Notes under the pieces: generated by a model
Database searches by the model: none
What the model saw: only the letters and a program-made list of their open reading frames with translations
Told to the model about the DNA's origin: nothing
Translations under genes and position numbers: made by a program
Part shown: positions 25,591 to 34,613 of the stretch, in pieces
Layout: each line of letters begins with the position of its first letter
How positions within the stretch are numbered: the stretch's first letter is position 1
Assembly: GCA_028277985.1 (NCBI GenBank)
Contig: JANQFG010000179.1
Location: 16,495-80,494, forward strand
Reading direction: 5' to 3'
Length of the DNA stretch: 64,000 nucleotides
Source of the DNA: a bacterium
GTDB lineage: Bacteria > Desulfobacterota > DSWW01

Positions 25591-26964
25591 CTATTTCTTC
25601 TCGTAGGCCTTTTCCAGCAGCTGGGTCTTCTTGGTCGCTCTTTCGAGGGTGTTCGGTTCGAGCCACGTGATGGCGGGACCGATCTTCACGTCGCTGTGCA
25701 TCTTTGCGAGGAGTTCCTTCTCGAGGCCGGGCAGATCCCCTTCCTTCACCCCCTCGCCGTACTCGATCTTCAGTTTCAGAGGAGGAACGACCCGCGGGGG
25801 CGCTTCCTCCAGCACGATCCGGAACGCACCGGTCACTCGGGGAACGAACCCGTTGATCACCCCCTGAATCGCAGCCGGGTATACGGGCACGCCCTTCACC
25901 TTCAACATGTCATCCGCTCGCCCCACGATCTTGTACCGGAAACCGCTGAGACCACAGGGACAAGGATCGGTGAAGACCTGGTGAATGTCATTCAATGTAA
26001 AACGAAGGTTAAAGAAGAACAGGGGGTGCTTCGGTTCGATCGGGGTGAAGACCGCGAGGCCGGTGGCTCCGTGCTCCATCGGCACCGGCTCCTTGGTTTC
26101 GGGATTCACGAGCTCGTAATAGCAGTAATCGTCCGCCACCCAATGCATACCCTGATAAACCGGATGATCGCAGGAGCAACCGTATCCGGCTCCCACATCG
26201 AAGAGTTTCGCCCCATACTCCCCCTCGAGGCGTGCCCGTACTTCGGGAATTCCCGCGCCCGGTTCAGCCCCGCACAGGAGCGTCTTGAGTCCCAGGCTCT
26301 TTACGGGCGCCCCCAGCACATCCGGCGCGCGCTCGATCAGGTGAAGGGCCAACGAGGGGGTCCCTGCAAAGACGTTCACCTTGAAGAGCTGCATCATCTT
26401 GAGAATGCGCTCCGTCCCGGCCTCGGCCCCGATCGGGATCAGCGTGAGCCCGGGCATCTTCTGGTACCAGAACAGGGTAGGGGTGCCTGCGGCATGCATA
26501 CTCAGTCCGAAGCACAGCCCCATCCGGTCGCCGGCTCGCAGGCCGATCCGCCAACCGATGCGGGCGAAGATATCCGCCTGTCTGTCGAGGGCGCTCTTGA
26601 ACATCGGATAGGGGGTGGGAATCCCCGTGGTGCCCGAGGTGGTCGTCAGCAGATAGAGATCCTCGTATCGCTCCTGCCCGAAGAGCTGTATGAAGAACTT
26701 GTCCATGTCCGCGCCGGTCTCTTCGATCAACTCCCTGAACTCCGCCTGCCCGGCATAGGGGATCGCACGTGCGAAATCATCAAAGGACCGGATGTCCTCG
26801 GGCTTGACCCCCGCCTTTTCCATCCGCTTTCTGTCGAAGGGAACCTTCTCGTAGAAGTACACGAGGGACTCTTTGAGCTTGTCCCACTGGAGCTCTCTGA
26901 TCTCCGGGGTGTTCAGGAGAGGCTCAATTTCCATGTCAAAATACTTCTGCCCGGGCTGCACCAT
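25591..26964 (-). CDS. phenylacetate-CoA ligase-like AMP-forming enzyme
   Basis: 457-residue adenylate-forming ligase of the PaaK group. LREL..YFYEKVPFDRKRMEKAGV is the family's typical N-terminal pattern, the phosphate-binding loop reads TTTSGTTGIPTPYP (about residue 112), and a late segment has KIVGRADDMLKVKGVPVYP, with the C-terminal domain carrying LEKELLAKMHSDVKIGP. It probably activates an aryl or branched carboxylic acid with CoA. AAGGAG lies before the start. The thiolase gene ends 38 bases upstream, so the two share an operon. The exact acid cannot be read from sequence. Confidence 0.87.
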   Translation of the reverse strand: MVQPGQKYFDMEIEPLLNTPEIRELQWDKLKESLVYFYEKVPFDRKRMEKAGVKPEDIRSFDDFARAIPYAGQAEFRELIEETGADMDKFFIQLFGQERYEDLYLLTTTSGTTGIPTPYPMFKSALDRQADIFARIGWRIGLRAGDRMGLCFGLSMHAAGTPTLFWYQKMPGLTLIPIGAEAGTERILKMMQLFKVNVFAGTPSLALHLIERAPDVLGAPVKSLGLKTLLCGAEPGAGIPEVRARLEGEYGAKLFDVGAGYGCSCDHPVYQGMHWVADDYCYYELVNPETKEPVPMEHGATGLAVFTPIEPKHPLFFFNLRFTLNDIHQVFTDPCPCGLSGFRYKIVGRADDMLKVKGVPVYPAAIQGVINGFVPRVTGAFRIVLEEAPPRVVPPLKLKIEYGEGVKEGDLPGLEKELLAKMHSDVKIGPAITWLEPNTLERATKKTQLLEKAYEKK

Positions 26965-27002
26965 GGTCCGACTCCTTTACTTCTCGATACTCGATTGGAT
27001 TC

Positions 27003-28226
27003 CTACTTCTTGAACACGTGGAGCGTCATGGAGGAAGCGTCGATGCCGAGAATCCCGCCGCCGTTGTGGGTGAAGGCGATTTTCGGGTCCTTCACCTGAC
27101 GTTTGCCGCTCTCTCCCCGCAGCTGCTTGACGACCTCGTAAATCTGGGCACACCCGGTCGCGCCCACGGGATGCCCCTTGGTCACGAGGCCACCCGACGG
27201 GTTCGACGGCTTGCTCCCGTCCACATCCAGAACCCCTTCGTCGATCCATTTCGGCGCATCTTCGCCGCGACAGATGCCGAGCTCGATGAGATCGATGATC
27301 TCCGCCGGAGACGTGGCATCGTGGACCTCGATCACATCGATGTCCTCCGGGCCGATCCCTGCCACCTCGTAGGCCTTGGGCGCAAGCCGTCTCGTGAGCG
27401 TGTCGTCCGGGTCGTTGGTGATCTTTCCGCTGCCGGCCACCGAGGCTGCAACCCAGACCGGCTTTGTCGTCCGCTTCGCCGCTGCTCCCTTGCTGCTCAG
27501 GACCACGGCAGCTGAACCGTCGCCGATGGGCGAGCACATCATCCGGGTCAATGGGAAGGAGACATCCCCGGACTGGAGCACCTCCTCCAGGGTAACCGCT
27601 TCCTGATACTGGGCGTGCGGATTGAACGCGCCGTTCTTGTGGGCCTTCACCGAGAGCTTGGCAAAGTGCTCCTGGGTCAGGCCGTACATGTCCATGTACC
27701 GTCTCGTCATCCAGGCGTACATGTCCATGAAGATGCTGCGCTTCTCTCCGCTTCCTTCATGCATGATCTTGTCTTCCTTGCCCATCTCGCTTTCCGCTTT
27801 CTGGAAGTATTCGAGAACCAGCTCCAGGTCCACGGCAGTCCCCAGGGCCATGAAGGATTTCTTCTTGTCCTTGTCGAAGAGCTTCTCGAAGCCGACCACG
27901 AGGACGGTGTCGTACAGGCCCGCGCTCGTAGCGGCCCAGCCAAGATGAAAGGCGGACGAAGAGCTGGCGCACGCGCTCTCCACGTTGAATATGGGGATGC
28001 TGTCTATTCCCATGGAGGTCAGGGTAACCTGCCCACGGATCATCTCCTGGCCGGTCATGAGACCTGCCACCGCATTGCCCACATAGGCGGCTTGGATGTC
28101 CTTTTTGTCGATCCCCGCGTCCTTGATCGCTTCTTCCGCAGCCTCCCGCACGAGGTCCTTGATGCTCTTGTCGAGGTGCTTCCCGAAACGGGTCATGCCC
28201 GCACCGATCACAGCGACATCGTCCAT
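27003..28226 (-). CDS. thiolase-domain protein (SCP-x / lipid-transfer type)
   Basis: 407-residue thiolase-fold protein. The acylated cysteine is C86 in NVESACASSSSAFHLG. The C-terminal part has HDATSPAEIIDLIELG and GGLVTKGHPVGATGCAQ with the catalytic His region GHPVGATG. The subgroup without the second canonical CxG motif is the SCP-x thiolase family, often found in sterol or branched-chain degradation and frequently paired with an OB-fold DUF35 partner; no such partner is seen here. GGAAAGGAG precedes the start. Likely cleaves a 3-oxoacyl-CoA; a ligase and an NTF2-like protein flank it. Confidence 0.88.
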   Translation of the reverse strand: MDDVAVIGAGMTRFGKHLDKSIKDLVREAAEEAIKDAGIDKKDIQAAYVGNAVAGLMTGQEMIRGQVTLTSMGIDSIPIFNVESACASSSSAFHLGWAATSAGLYDTVLVVGFEKLFDKDKKKSFMALGTAVDLELVLEYFQKAESEMGKEDKIMHEGSGEKRSIFMDMYAWMTRRYMDMYGLTQEHFAKLSVKAHKNGAFNPHAQYQEAVTLEEVLQSGDVSFPLTRMMCSPIGDGSAAVVLSSKGAAAKRTTKPVWVAASVAGSGKITNDPDDTLTRRLAPKAYEVAGIGPEDIDVIEVHDATSPAEIIDLIELGICRGEDAPKWIDEGVLDVDGSKPSNPSGGLVTKGHPVGATGCAQIYEVVKQLRGESGKRQVKDPKIAFTHNGGGILGIDASSMTLHVFKK

Positions 28227-28270
28227 TGAATCACTCCTTTCCTGTTAGCGGCGTCCGGTTGTGCGCCGCG

Positions 28271-28762
28271 TCATTCGGTCGAGATCATCGGCGTCTTTAC
28301 CCAACCCTCGTCGAAGGGGGTAATGAAGTCAAACCTGGCGGTAATCGATTTCCACTTCCACGTTCCTCCTTCTTTCACATATTCCTCTTCGTACTTCGCC
28401 TGCAACCACAGCGCCCGCTCTGCTCCCTGCAGAGTGCAGGGAACATCAACGTACCAGCTGCCTCGCGCCTTGTCTCCATCGACCTCGATGATCGGATTCG
28501 CCACCATATGGGCCGAGTAGGACAGCGTAGCGGGCACCACCTCCCTGTAGAAGGCCCCCACCGCCTCCTTTCCCTTGTGCACTCCGAAAGGCCCGAAATC
28601 AGCCCATGGCTCGTCATCCGTGAAATGGTCGATGAGTTGATCCATACCGGAAGGATCCCCCGCGATTCCGGCGTCCGCCCAGTAGCAGTACGAGGCCTTC
28701 AGTTTCTTGATCGACTCGATGTCCTCGATGATCCGGATCCTCTCCTCGATGGTTTTGCTCAT
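28271..28762 (-). CDS. SnoaL/NTF2-like protein
   Basis: 163 residues with the NTF2-like alpha+beta cone fold. The N-terminal helix (EERIRIIEDIESIKKLKASYCYWAD) is followed by DQLIDHFTDDEPWADFGPFG and a beta-rich C-terminal part (GSWYVDVPC, WKWKSITARFDF). Family members are small dehydratases, isomerases or binding proteins, often in steroid or aromatic pathways. AAGGGGGG precedes ATG. First gene of a minus-strand run with the thiolase and ligase. Confidence 0.78.
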   Translation of the reverse strand: MSKTIEERIRIIEDIESIKKLKASYCYWADAGIAGDPSGMDQLIDHFTDDEPWADFGPFGVHKGKEAVGAFYREVVPATLSYSAHMVANPIIEVDGDKARGSWYVDVPCTLQGAERALWLQAKYEEEYVKEGGTWKWKSITARFDFITPFDEGWVKTPMISTE

Positions 28763-28826
28763 GAGGGGCCCCCCTTCTTCTCTTGCATGTTTGGGATTTG
28801 GGAATCAGCGCGAACCTGCTATCGTA

Positions 28827-28854
28827 TTGACATTGCGGGACAGACGAGGAGAAT
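28827..28854 (+). promoter_or_regulatory. promoter candidate for the two-component pair
   Basis: A perfect TTGACA (28827-28832), 16-base spacer and GAGAAT (28849-28854), about 130 bases before the histidine kinase gene. The -10 matches four of six positions. A small CCCC/GGGG hairpin (28937-28951) lies in the leader. Confidence 0.4.
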
Positions 28855-28982
28855 CGGAACCTAAGGGCCTGGAGGCTTCTTCTGCCCCGAATCGACAAGA
28901 TCACTAGAATACACTGCATTCGCCCCGGATTGAAATCCCCCCAAAAAGGGGTTTCGGTCTCACCATTTCTGGGGAGTTGGGA

Positions 28983-30596
28983 ATGGGTCTTCCATCCCTC
29001 AAGGATATCTTCGAGAGGCACAGGGAAGAGATTGTCCAGGAAGTGAGCGACCGGATCGCTGCGCTGCCCTGGTCCGCCTACCAGGAGTTTCTTCTTCATA
29101 CCGATGAAGGGCAACGCAGGTTGAGGGTGTTCCTGGATCTGTTCAGCCGGGCCCTGCGAGGAGAACGGGAGACCTTTCTGAAGGATCAGGAGCGGGTCGG
29201 GTACGCCCGGGCCTTGATGGAGGGCTTCAGCGCGGAGGTTCTCACACACTCCTATTGGAAAGTGCCCCAGATCCTGCTGAACAAGCTCAAGAAAGAAGCA
29301 GAGGAGACCGGTGCCGATCTGCCGGAGCTGTGCGAGGAGGTGCAGGAACTGAACAGCATCATGTTCCAGGCATACAGCATCATCATGGGCTCCTACCTGA
29401 AGGTCCGGGAGGAGAGGATCACCGAAAAGGTCACCCAACTCCAGGAACTGCAGCGATTCACCTACGAAATCATCACACTGTTCGAGCTCGAGGAGCTCGT
29501 CTCCTTCATCCTGAGAAGGATCACGGGGCTCTTCTCTGTCGCCGAGGGTTCCTTCGCCGTATTTCGGGAAAACCGCGTTCAAGGGGTCTACCATCACCCC
29601 TCGAGCCGGGAAGAGCCTGTGATCACGGGTCTCATGGAACAGACGTGCCGGGAAGGACAGGTTCTCTTCGTGGCGGAAGACGGGCAGGTTCACCGAGACA
29701 TCGGTCAGAGCCTGCGGAAACAGACGGTATCCGCGCCCATTCAGGCGCGTGGCCGCGTCCATGGGGTGCTCTGTCTCCGAGACCATGGCAGGGGATTCGA
29801 GTTCGCGAGCAGAGAATCGGAATTCCTCAATCAATTCTTGTACATCATTGCGGTTGCCCTCGAGAACGCCCTGATGCTGAAAGAGGTCGAACAAGCACGG
29901 GAGGCCCTCAGCCTCCTCACGGGCAAGATGATCACCATTCAGGAAGAGGAAAGACGCTCTCTTGCAGCCGACATCCACGACACCCTTACCCAGGCATTGA
30001 TCGGCATCAGCTACAAGATTCAATTCTGCAAGGAGGTCCCGGACAGAAAGCCGGAAATCCTGGAAGATCAGCTGGACAGCCTGCTTGCAACGGTCAACCA
30101 GGCAATCGACCAGTCGAGAAACCTGATCTCCAGCCTCCGTCCGGACCTGATCGACACCATGGGTCTGGTACCGGCATTGGAGCAACATGTGGAGGGGTTC
30201 ACCAAGGAAACAGGAATCCAGGTGGCCGCCCGATTCCCGAGAAAGCTCGAGCTCTCGTCCGAAGTCAACATCTGTCTTTTCCGGGTGGCACAGGAGGCCT
30301 TGATGAATGTCTATAAACATGCCGAGACCGACTTCGCCGAGGTCGAATTGAGGACCGAGAACGGGGGCATCCTGTTCACGGTCACAGACCGGGGAAAGGG
30401 GTTTTTCGTAACGTCGACCGTTCCATCTACCAAGGACCGGAAAAGGCTCGGCCTCCTCTCCATGAAAGAACGGGTCGAATCCATCGGTGGGAAGGTGGAG
30501 ATAGACGCCGGCACGGGAAGAGGCTGTTCCATCCGGGTGACCATACCTGAAAAGAGCGGGGCAAACGGAACGGGCGAGTCCGTTCCTCCCGGGTGA
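28983..30596 (+). CDS. soluble NarL-type histidine kinase with GAF domain
   Basis: 537 residues, no membrane helices. An N-terminal helical domain of about 150 residues (DIFERHREEIVQEVSDRIA...) resembles RsbRD-type sensor domains. A GAF-like region follows (about 160-310; QTVSAPIQARGRVHGVLCLR), then a HisKA_3 dimerisation helix with H332 in RSLAADIHDTLTQA, and an HATPase domain with VAQEALMNVYKHA (N box), VTDRGKGF and LGLLSMKERVESIGG. It phosphorylates the response regulator encoded 29 bases downstream. I chose ATG 28983, with GGGGAG at six bases, over the TTG two codons earlier. The ligand for the GAF domain is unknown. Confidence 0.9.
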   Translation: MGLPSLKDIFERHREEIVQEVSDRIAALPWSAYQEFLLHTDEGQRRLRVFLDLFSRALRGERETFLKDQERVGYARALMEGFSAEVLTHSYWKVPQILLNKLKKEAEETGADLPELCEEVQELNSIMFQAYSIIMGSYLKVREERITEKVTQLQELQRFTYEIITLFELEELVSFILRRITGLFSVAEGSFAVFRENRVQGVYHHPSSREEPVITGLMEQTCREGQVLFVAEDGQVHRDIGQSLRKQTVSAPIQARGRVHGVLCLRDHGRGFEFASRESEFLNQFLYIIAVALENALMLKEVEQAREALSLLTGKMITIQEEERRSLAADIHDTLTQALIGISYKIQFCKEVPDRKPEILEDQLDSLLATVNQAIDQSRNLISSLRPDLIDTMGLVPALEQHVEGFTKETGIQVAARFPRKLELSSEVNICLFRVAQEALMNVYKHAETDFAEVELRTENGGILFTVTDRGKGFFVTSTVPSTKDRKRLGLLSMKERVESIGGKVEIDAGTGRGCSIRVTIPEKSGANGTGESVPPG

Positions 30597-30625
30597 CCAC
30601 ACGTGCAACGCGGGGAAGAAGAGGG

Positions 30626-31276
30626 ATGAACAAGATCAAGGTGATGATCGTTGACGACCATCTCGTGGTCAGGGAGGGGCTGAGGCAGCTCCTGGAAATC
30701 GAGGACGACATCCAGGTCGTAGCAGAGGCCGGCACCGGCCTGGAGTGCCTGGAAATGATTGAGAAGGCCCTGCCGGATCTCATCTTCATGGACGTCCGGA
30801 TGCCGGGGATCAGCGGGATCGAAACGGCCCGGCTGGTCTGCCAGCGGCACCCTCAGGTCAAGGTGATCGTGCTGACCATCTACGAGGACGACCAGTACGT
30901 GCGGGAGGCGATCAAGGCGGGGGCGAAGGGCTACGTGCTGAAAAAGGTGGGAAGAGAGGAGCTGATTCGAATCGTACGTGACGTCATGGAGGACCGGCCC
31001 TTCCTGGACCCGAAAGTGGCTTCCGCCGTCTTCGATCACGTGAAAGGGGACGGGGGGAAGAAGGAAAGGGAAGAGACGCTCACCCAGAGGGAACTGGAGG
31101 TGCTCAAGCAGATCGCCGAGGGGGACAACGACCGGACCATTGCAGAATCGCTGCACATTTCCGAACACACCGTTCGGTCCCACATCAAGAATCTTTACAG
31201 GAAGCTCGGGGTGTCCTCGCGCGCCCACGCGGTGGCGCGGGCCCTTAGCGATGGAATCATTGCTACAGAGGGTTGA
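30626..31276 (+). CDS. NarL/FixJ-family response regulator
   Basis: 216 residues. The receiver domain has the acidic pair D10-D11 in IVDDHL, the phosphorylated aspartate D56 in FMDVRMPG and a Lys in VLKK near 108. The C-terminal LuxR-type helix-turn-helix is complete: LTQRELEVLKQIAEG, IAESLHISEHTVRSHIKNLY. GAAGAGG lies just before ATG 30626. It forms the two-component pair with the preceding kinase and likely controls the plus-strand genes that follow, starting with the nitroreductase gene. Confidence 0.95.
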   Translation: MNKIKVMIVDDHLVVREGLRQLLEIEDDIQVVAEAGTGLECLEMIEKALPDLIFMDVRMPGISGIETARLVCQRHPQVKVIVLTIYEDDQYVREAIKAGAKGYVLKKVGREELIRIVRDVMEDRPFLDPKVASAVFDHVKGDGGKKEREETLTQRELEVLKQIAEGDNDRTIAESLHISEHTVRSHIKNLYRKLGVSSRAHAVARALSDGIIATEG

Positions 31277-31361
31277 TCCGGAGGCCTTGGAGGGCAAAGG
31301 GGCTCGGTGATCCTAGTGCCCTTGTTCCCGAAGGGGTGACAAGGTCCGTTTGCCCGGCTCG

Positions 31362-31390
31362 TTGATATTTGGCTTGCTGTTGTGTATAGC
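31362..31390 (+). promoter_or_regulatory. sigma70-like promoter for the nitroreductase operon
   Basis: TTGATA (31362-31367), a 17-base spacer and TATAGC (31385-31390), 43 bases before the nitroreductase ATG. It lies just after the response regulator, whose target it may be. Confidence 0.5.
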
Positions 31391-31432
31391 AGGGGAAGAT
31401 CCTGGAATATCCGACGTTTGGAGGAGGAGGCG

Positions 31433-32191
31433 ATGGCAAAGAAGGCAAAAGCAGTTGCGGTACAGAAAACAAAGAAGGATGCAAGGGCCGAGGCGGTCGA
31501 CCGTCTCCGGTCGGAATGGACCGAGACAGAGAAGGTCATCCTGCGCCGCAGGAGCGTCCGGCTCTACAAAAAGGAGCAGGTCCCTGAATTCATGGTGAAG
31601 CGGATCCTCGAGGCGGGCAGGTTCGCCCCGTCCGCTGGAAACTGTCAGCCGTGGAAGTTCATCGTCCTCCGGGACCCGGAGATCATCGACGGCCTCACCA
31701 AGGAGGTCGTTGATACAGTCCGGAAGATGCACGGGATGCTCGACTATCGACAACCCGGCCGTTCCTGGTCCAGGCCGCTGGTCAAGGCGTTCGTCCGGAC
31801 GAGACCCAACGACCTGCACCCGGTCCCTTTCATGGCAATAAAGATGATCTCCGAGGGGCGCCTCGGTCTCTGGCACGGCGCACCCACGGTGATCCTCATT
31901 TTCAAGGACGTTCGCGGCGTTTCGAGCCCGGAACTGGACTGCGGCATCGCGGGCCAGAACATGTGTCTTGCTGCTCACAGCATGGGACTCGGTACCTGCT
32001 GGGTGGGCTTCGGCAAGATGGCCTTCGAGTACACGGATAAGTGGAAGAAGCGACTCGGCATCGAGTACCCCTACACATGGGCCAACAGCCTTTCGATCGG
32101 CTGGCCCAAGGGGGAGCCGGACGGTATGATCGAGCGACCGACCCATCCCGTGGACTGGTATGAGGACGGCAAGAAGACCGTTTTCGAATGA
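31433..32191 (+). CDS. nitroreductase-family FMN protein
   Basis: 252 residues. After a Lys/Ala-rich leader (about 35 residues) comes the nitroreductase fold: ILRRRSVRLYKKEQVPE (FMN-binding RRSxR), AGRFAPSAGNCQPWKFIV and the C-terminal HSMGLGTCWVGFGK. Members reduce nitro, enone or quinone groups, or dehalogenate. The leader is unusual and could interact with the ferredoxin encoded 35 bases downstream. A purine-rich ribosome site (GAGGAGGAGG) precedes ATG 31433. Substrate unknown. Confidence 0.87.
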   Translation: MAKKAKAVAVQKTKKDARAEAVDRLRSEWTETEKVILRRRSVRLYKKEQVPEFMVKRILEAGRFAPSAGNCQPWKFIVLRDPEIIDGLTKEVVDTVRKMHGMLDYRQPGRSWSRPLVKAFVRTRPNDLHPVPFMAIKMISEGRLGLWHGAPTVILIFKDVRGVSSPELDCGIAGQNMCLAAHSMGLGTCWVGFGKMAFEYTDKWKKRLGIEYPYTWANSLSIGWPKGEPDGMIERPTHPVDWYEDGKKTVFE

Positions 32192-32226
32192 GGCAGTCCG
32201 CTGCAACCCATAGAAAAGGAAAGACC

Positions 32227-32556
32227 ATGGCCCGATTCAGCTTTCTCGATAAGCTCTTGATTCCAACCGTCAACGACCGTGATCAGATCACCACCGGTGA
32301 GGTCGTCTTCGACTTGGATAAATGCAGTTCCTGCTCTCTCTGCGTGGAAGCTTGCCCTGCGGACACGCTCCTGTTCGTTGAGAAGAAGCCTCAGCTCAAG
32401 ACCGGGGTAGCGAACGAGTGCATGGCCTGCGGCGACTGCGTGGCTATCTGCCCGGAAGCGGCCATCCGGCTGACCCGGTCCTACCAATTCTCCAAGTTCT
32501 ACAGAACCGTCGACCAAGGGGCGCTCTCGGCACCCCGCCTGTTCGAGGACGACTAG
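32227..32556 (+). CDS. two-cluster 4Fe-4S ferredoxin
   Basis: 109 residues with two bacterial ferredoxin motifs, CSSCSLCVEACP (residues about 34-45) and CMACGDCVAICP (about 67-78), each CxxCxxCxxxCP. The N-terminal 30 and C-terminal 20 residues are extra. It likely donates low-potential electrons to the adjacent nitroreductase-family enzyme. The start at 32227 is chosen for the AAAGGAAAG upstream; the longer frame to 32188 overlaps the preceding stop. Confidence 0.92.
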   Translation: MARFSFLDKLLIPTVNDRDQITTGEVVFDLDKCSSCSLCVEACPADTLLFVEKKPQLKTGVANECMACGDCVAICPEAAIRLTRSYQFSKFYRTVDQGALSAPRLFEDD

Positions 32557-32637
32557 GCTCCTTCGGTGGCGTGCTCACATTTCCGTCGTTGCAGCGACCT
32601 TTAGCAGAGGAGGGCGGAAACGGAACGGAGGGTATCC

Positions 32638-33378
32638 ATGGGCCTTCAGGGGAGATTGACCAAGGAGAGCATCGCACACACCATGCCGGCGGATGCACCG
32701 GCCTACCACAAGAAACCCTTCCACTTCAAAGGAGCCCGGCTGCTAAGGTTCGATTATGAGACCGACCCGGAGGCTGCCGCTGCGCTGATCCCGGACAGGC
32801 TTACTCTAGCCGACCCCGCCACGGCTTTTCTTCTGATCAACGAATACCCCTGGTCCACCCTGGGCCCCTATCGAGAGGCCGTGCTCGGGGTGAATGTGTG
32901 CCACGGAGCACAGACGCTGCATTACATCAGCCACCTCATGCTGGACAGCGACGTCCCCATACTCGCAGGGAGAGAGCTCTACGGCTTCCCGAAGAAAATG
33001 GGCCTCATAGAGTTTTCCCAGCAGGACGACGTACTGGCCGGCTATGTGGAACGCCCCAAGGGAATTCGGATCTGCTCCGGTGTGTTCCGGCCGGAAGCAC
33101 TTCAGGCTCCCCTCCCGGACGGGACCCCCCTGCAGACCTGTGCGCTGCGGGTCATTCCCAACCCGGAGGCAGGCAAGGACCATTCCCTCGTGGAACTCAT
33201 CCAGACGGACATGATCTTGAGTTCCGTCGAGCTGTGGGCAGGCACGGGAAGCTGCCACCTCCCCGGGATCTCTGCACTCGATCCCTGGCACAACCTGCCT
33301 GTGAAGAAGATGGTGAATGCCTCGTACGTGGTCGCTGATTTCGTGCTGCCCGACGGCAAGATCCTGGAGACGCTCTGA
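32638..33378 (+). CDS. acetoacetate decarboxylase-family protein
   Basis: 246-residue ADC-fold protein. The Schiff-base lysine region is GRELYGFPKKMGLIEF, with K119/K120 matching the catalytic and neighbouring lysines of acetoacetate decarboxylase. The family includes decarboxylases, aldolase-dehydratases and other Schiff-base enzymes. The C-terminal half keeps LWAGTGSCHLPGISALDPWHNLPV. GGAGGG precedes ATG 32638. In this operon a beta-keto acid or related compound would be a logical substrate, but this is inference. Confidence 0.86.
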   Translation: MGLQGRLTKESIAHTMPADAPAYHKKPFHFKGARLLRFDYETDPEAAAALIPDRLTLADPATAFLLINEYPWSTLGPYREAVLGVNVCHGAQTLHYISHLMLDSDVPILAGRELYGFPKKMGLIEFSQQDDVLAGYVERPKGIRICSGVFRPEALQAPLPDGTPLQTCALRVIPNPEAGKDHSLVELIQTDMILSSVELWAGTGSCHLPGISALDPWHNLPVKKMVNASYVVADFVLPDGKILETL

Positions 33379-33513
33379 TCCGGCGGGTCGGGTCCCATGC
33401 CTTCATTCCGGGGGAAACCAGGATGCTGCCGAGGCAGGCAGCCCTCCGAGTCGAGTGGTCGCACACAAGGGTATGAGTGGTACGAATTCGCTGATTACCG
33501 AGAGGGAATCGAT

Positions 33514-34047
33514 ATGGACCTGATGCAGAAGGGCTACACGAAGATGTTCTGGCGGATCCTTCGGAACCGAGGGGGATACACCGACAGGGAGATCGAGAAA
33601 CTGCTTCAAGCGAAGTGGGCCCAAGGGGTGTCGGAAATATCCAAGAGCTTCTACTGGTTCCGGGTCGAGATGGTGAAGACGAACCGGTGCACCGTCGGGT
33701 GGAAGCAGGGAGACTGCATCTACTTCGACTCCCTGGGGATGCTCATGAAACGCAAATGCCCGAAGACGATCTGTCCTCACGCCATCGCGTCACTCTCACC
33801 CGTTCTCTACTCCTGCCTCGACCGGATGGGAAGGGGGGCGGACCCTTCGGAGATGCAGGTCGAATACGTGAGTTGCACCGACCCGGGATACGATCACAGG
33901 GGGTTGGGCAACAACCTGATGAAGGTCTCCTACGAGCGGATGCCACTCCACGAGTATCTTCGCAACACGGTCGGCCTTACGCTCACGCCTCATTTGTTGT
34001 TCCGGTCGAGCAAGGCCAGGGGCCCGAATCCAGGGGGGATCGAATAG
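33514..34047 (+). CDS. TIGR04076-like protein, first of a tandem pair
   Basis: 177 residues. Central pattern NRCTVGWKQGDCIYFDS..KCPKTICPHAIASLSPVLY resembles the small TIGR04076 family (Cys, GxxxGD, Phe-Asp, later Cys-Pro-x-Ala), whose function is unknown. The long helical N-terminus (KGYTKMFWRILRNRGGYTD) is extra. I chose ATG 33514, with AGAGGG seven bases ahead; the frame is open to 33397 but without family likeness. Its stop overlaps the start of the next, related gene (TAGTG). Confidence 0.6.
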   Translation: MDLMQKGYTKMFWRILRNRGGYTDREIEKLLQAKWAQGVSEISKSFYWFRVEMVKTNRCTVGWKQGDCIYFDSLGMLMKRKCPKTICPHAIASLSPVLYSCLDRMGRGADPSEMQVEYVSCTDPGYDHRGLGNNLMKVSYERMPLHEYLRNTVGLTLTPHLLFRSSKARGPNPGGIE

Positions 34048-34571
34048 TGGGAAAGAGCAAGAATTCGAAAGCCGGACACGATGCAGACCGCGCGGCCGTT
34101 CAGGACTGGGAAACCCGCTCCACATCCGAACGGGAGGAGCTGGCATCCGGATTCCTGCAGCGGTATCCCCTCACCGAGAAGGAGCAAGAGGTCTTCCTCC
34201 TTTCTCCGAAAAGGATCGACAAGATCCTTGGAATCGAGAAATACCGGGACGCACGAATCGTGACCACCATCGTCGCCTCCGAGGCCTGTATTGCGGGCCA
34301 CCAAGTGGGCGACAGGATCCTCTTCGACTCGGCAGGGCGACTGCTGGTGGAAGAGGCGGACAAGCCGGTCTGCATACGGATGCTGAACAGGATCTGGTAC
34401 CGGCTCGTCATGATCCTCGATCGCATGGCGGATGACAGGTCGGCCGGAATCGGGAATGGCGATTTTGCGGGTGAAGTCATCGATGTCCGCATGAACTGTT
34501 TTGGAGCCCCATTCCCCTATGGGGACTGCGGTCAGGTTCTCATGGAATTCTCGGTGGAAGGCCTCGAATAG
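34047..34571 (+). CDS. TIGR04076-like protein, second of a tandem pair
   Basis: 174 residues starting at GTG 34047, overlapping the TAG of the preceding gene, so translation is coupled. The C-terminal half repeats the pattern of its neighbour: ACIAGHQVGDRILFDSAGRL, then KPVCIRMLNRIWYRLVMILDRM and a C-terminal CFGAPFPYGDCGQVLMEFSVE. The N-terminal 70 residues are charged and helical with no recognised domain. Function unknown; the two probably form a complex. An in-frame longer frame upstream lies inside the preceding gene and was not used. Confidence 0.55.
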   Translation: MGKSKNSKAGHDADRAAVQDWETRSTSEREELASGFLQRYPLTEKEQEVFLLSPKRIDKILGIEKYRDARIVTTIVASEACIAGHQVGDRILFDSAGRLLVEEADKPVCIRMLNRIWYRLVMILDRMADDRSAGIGNGDFAGEVIDVRMNCFGAPFPYGDCGQVLMEFSVEGLE

Positions 34572-34613
34572 ACTGTTCGGGCCCGGTATTCACGAAAACA
34601 GGGGGGTGAACAG

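Noticed and set aside
25405..27099. 564-codon plus-strand frame opposite the PaaK-like gene
   Set aside because: The minus-strand ligase has intact motifs and a ribosome site; the plus frame has none.
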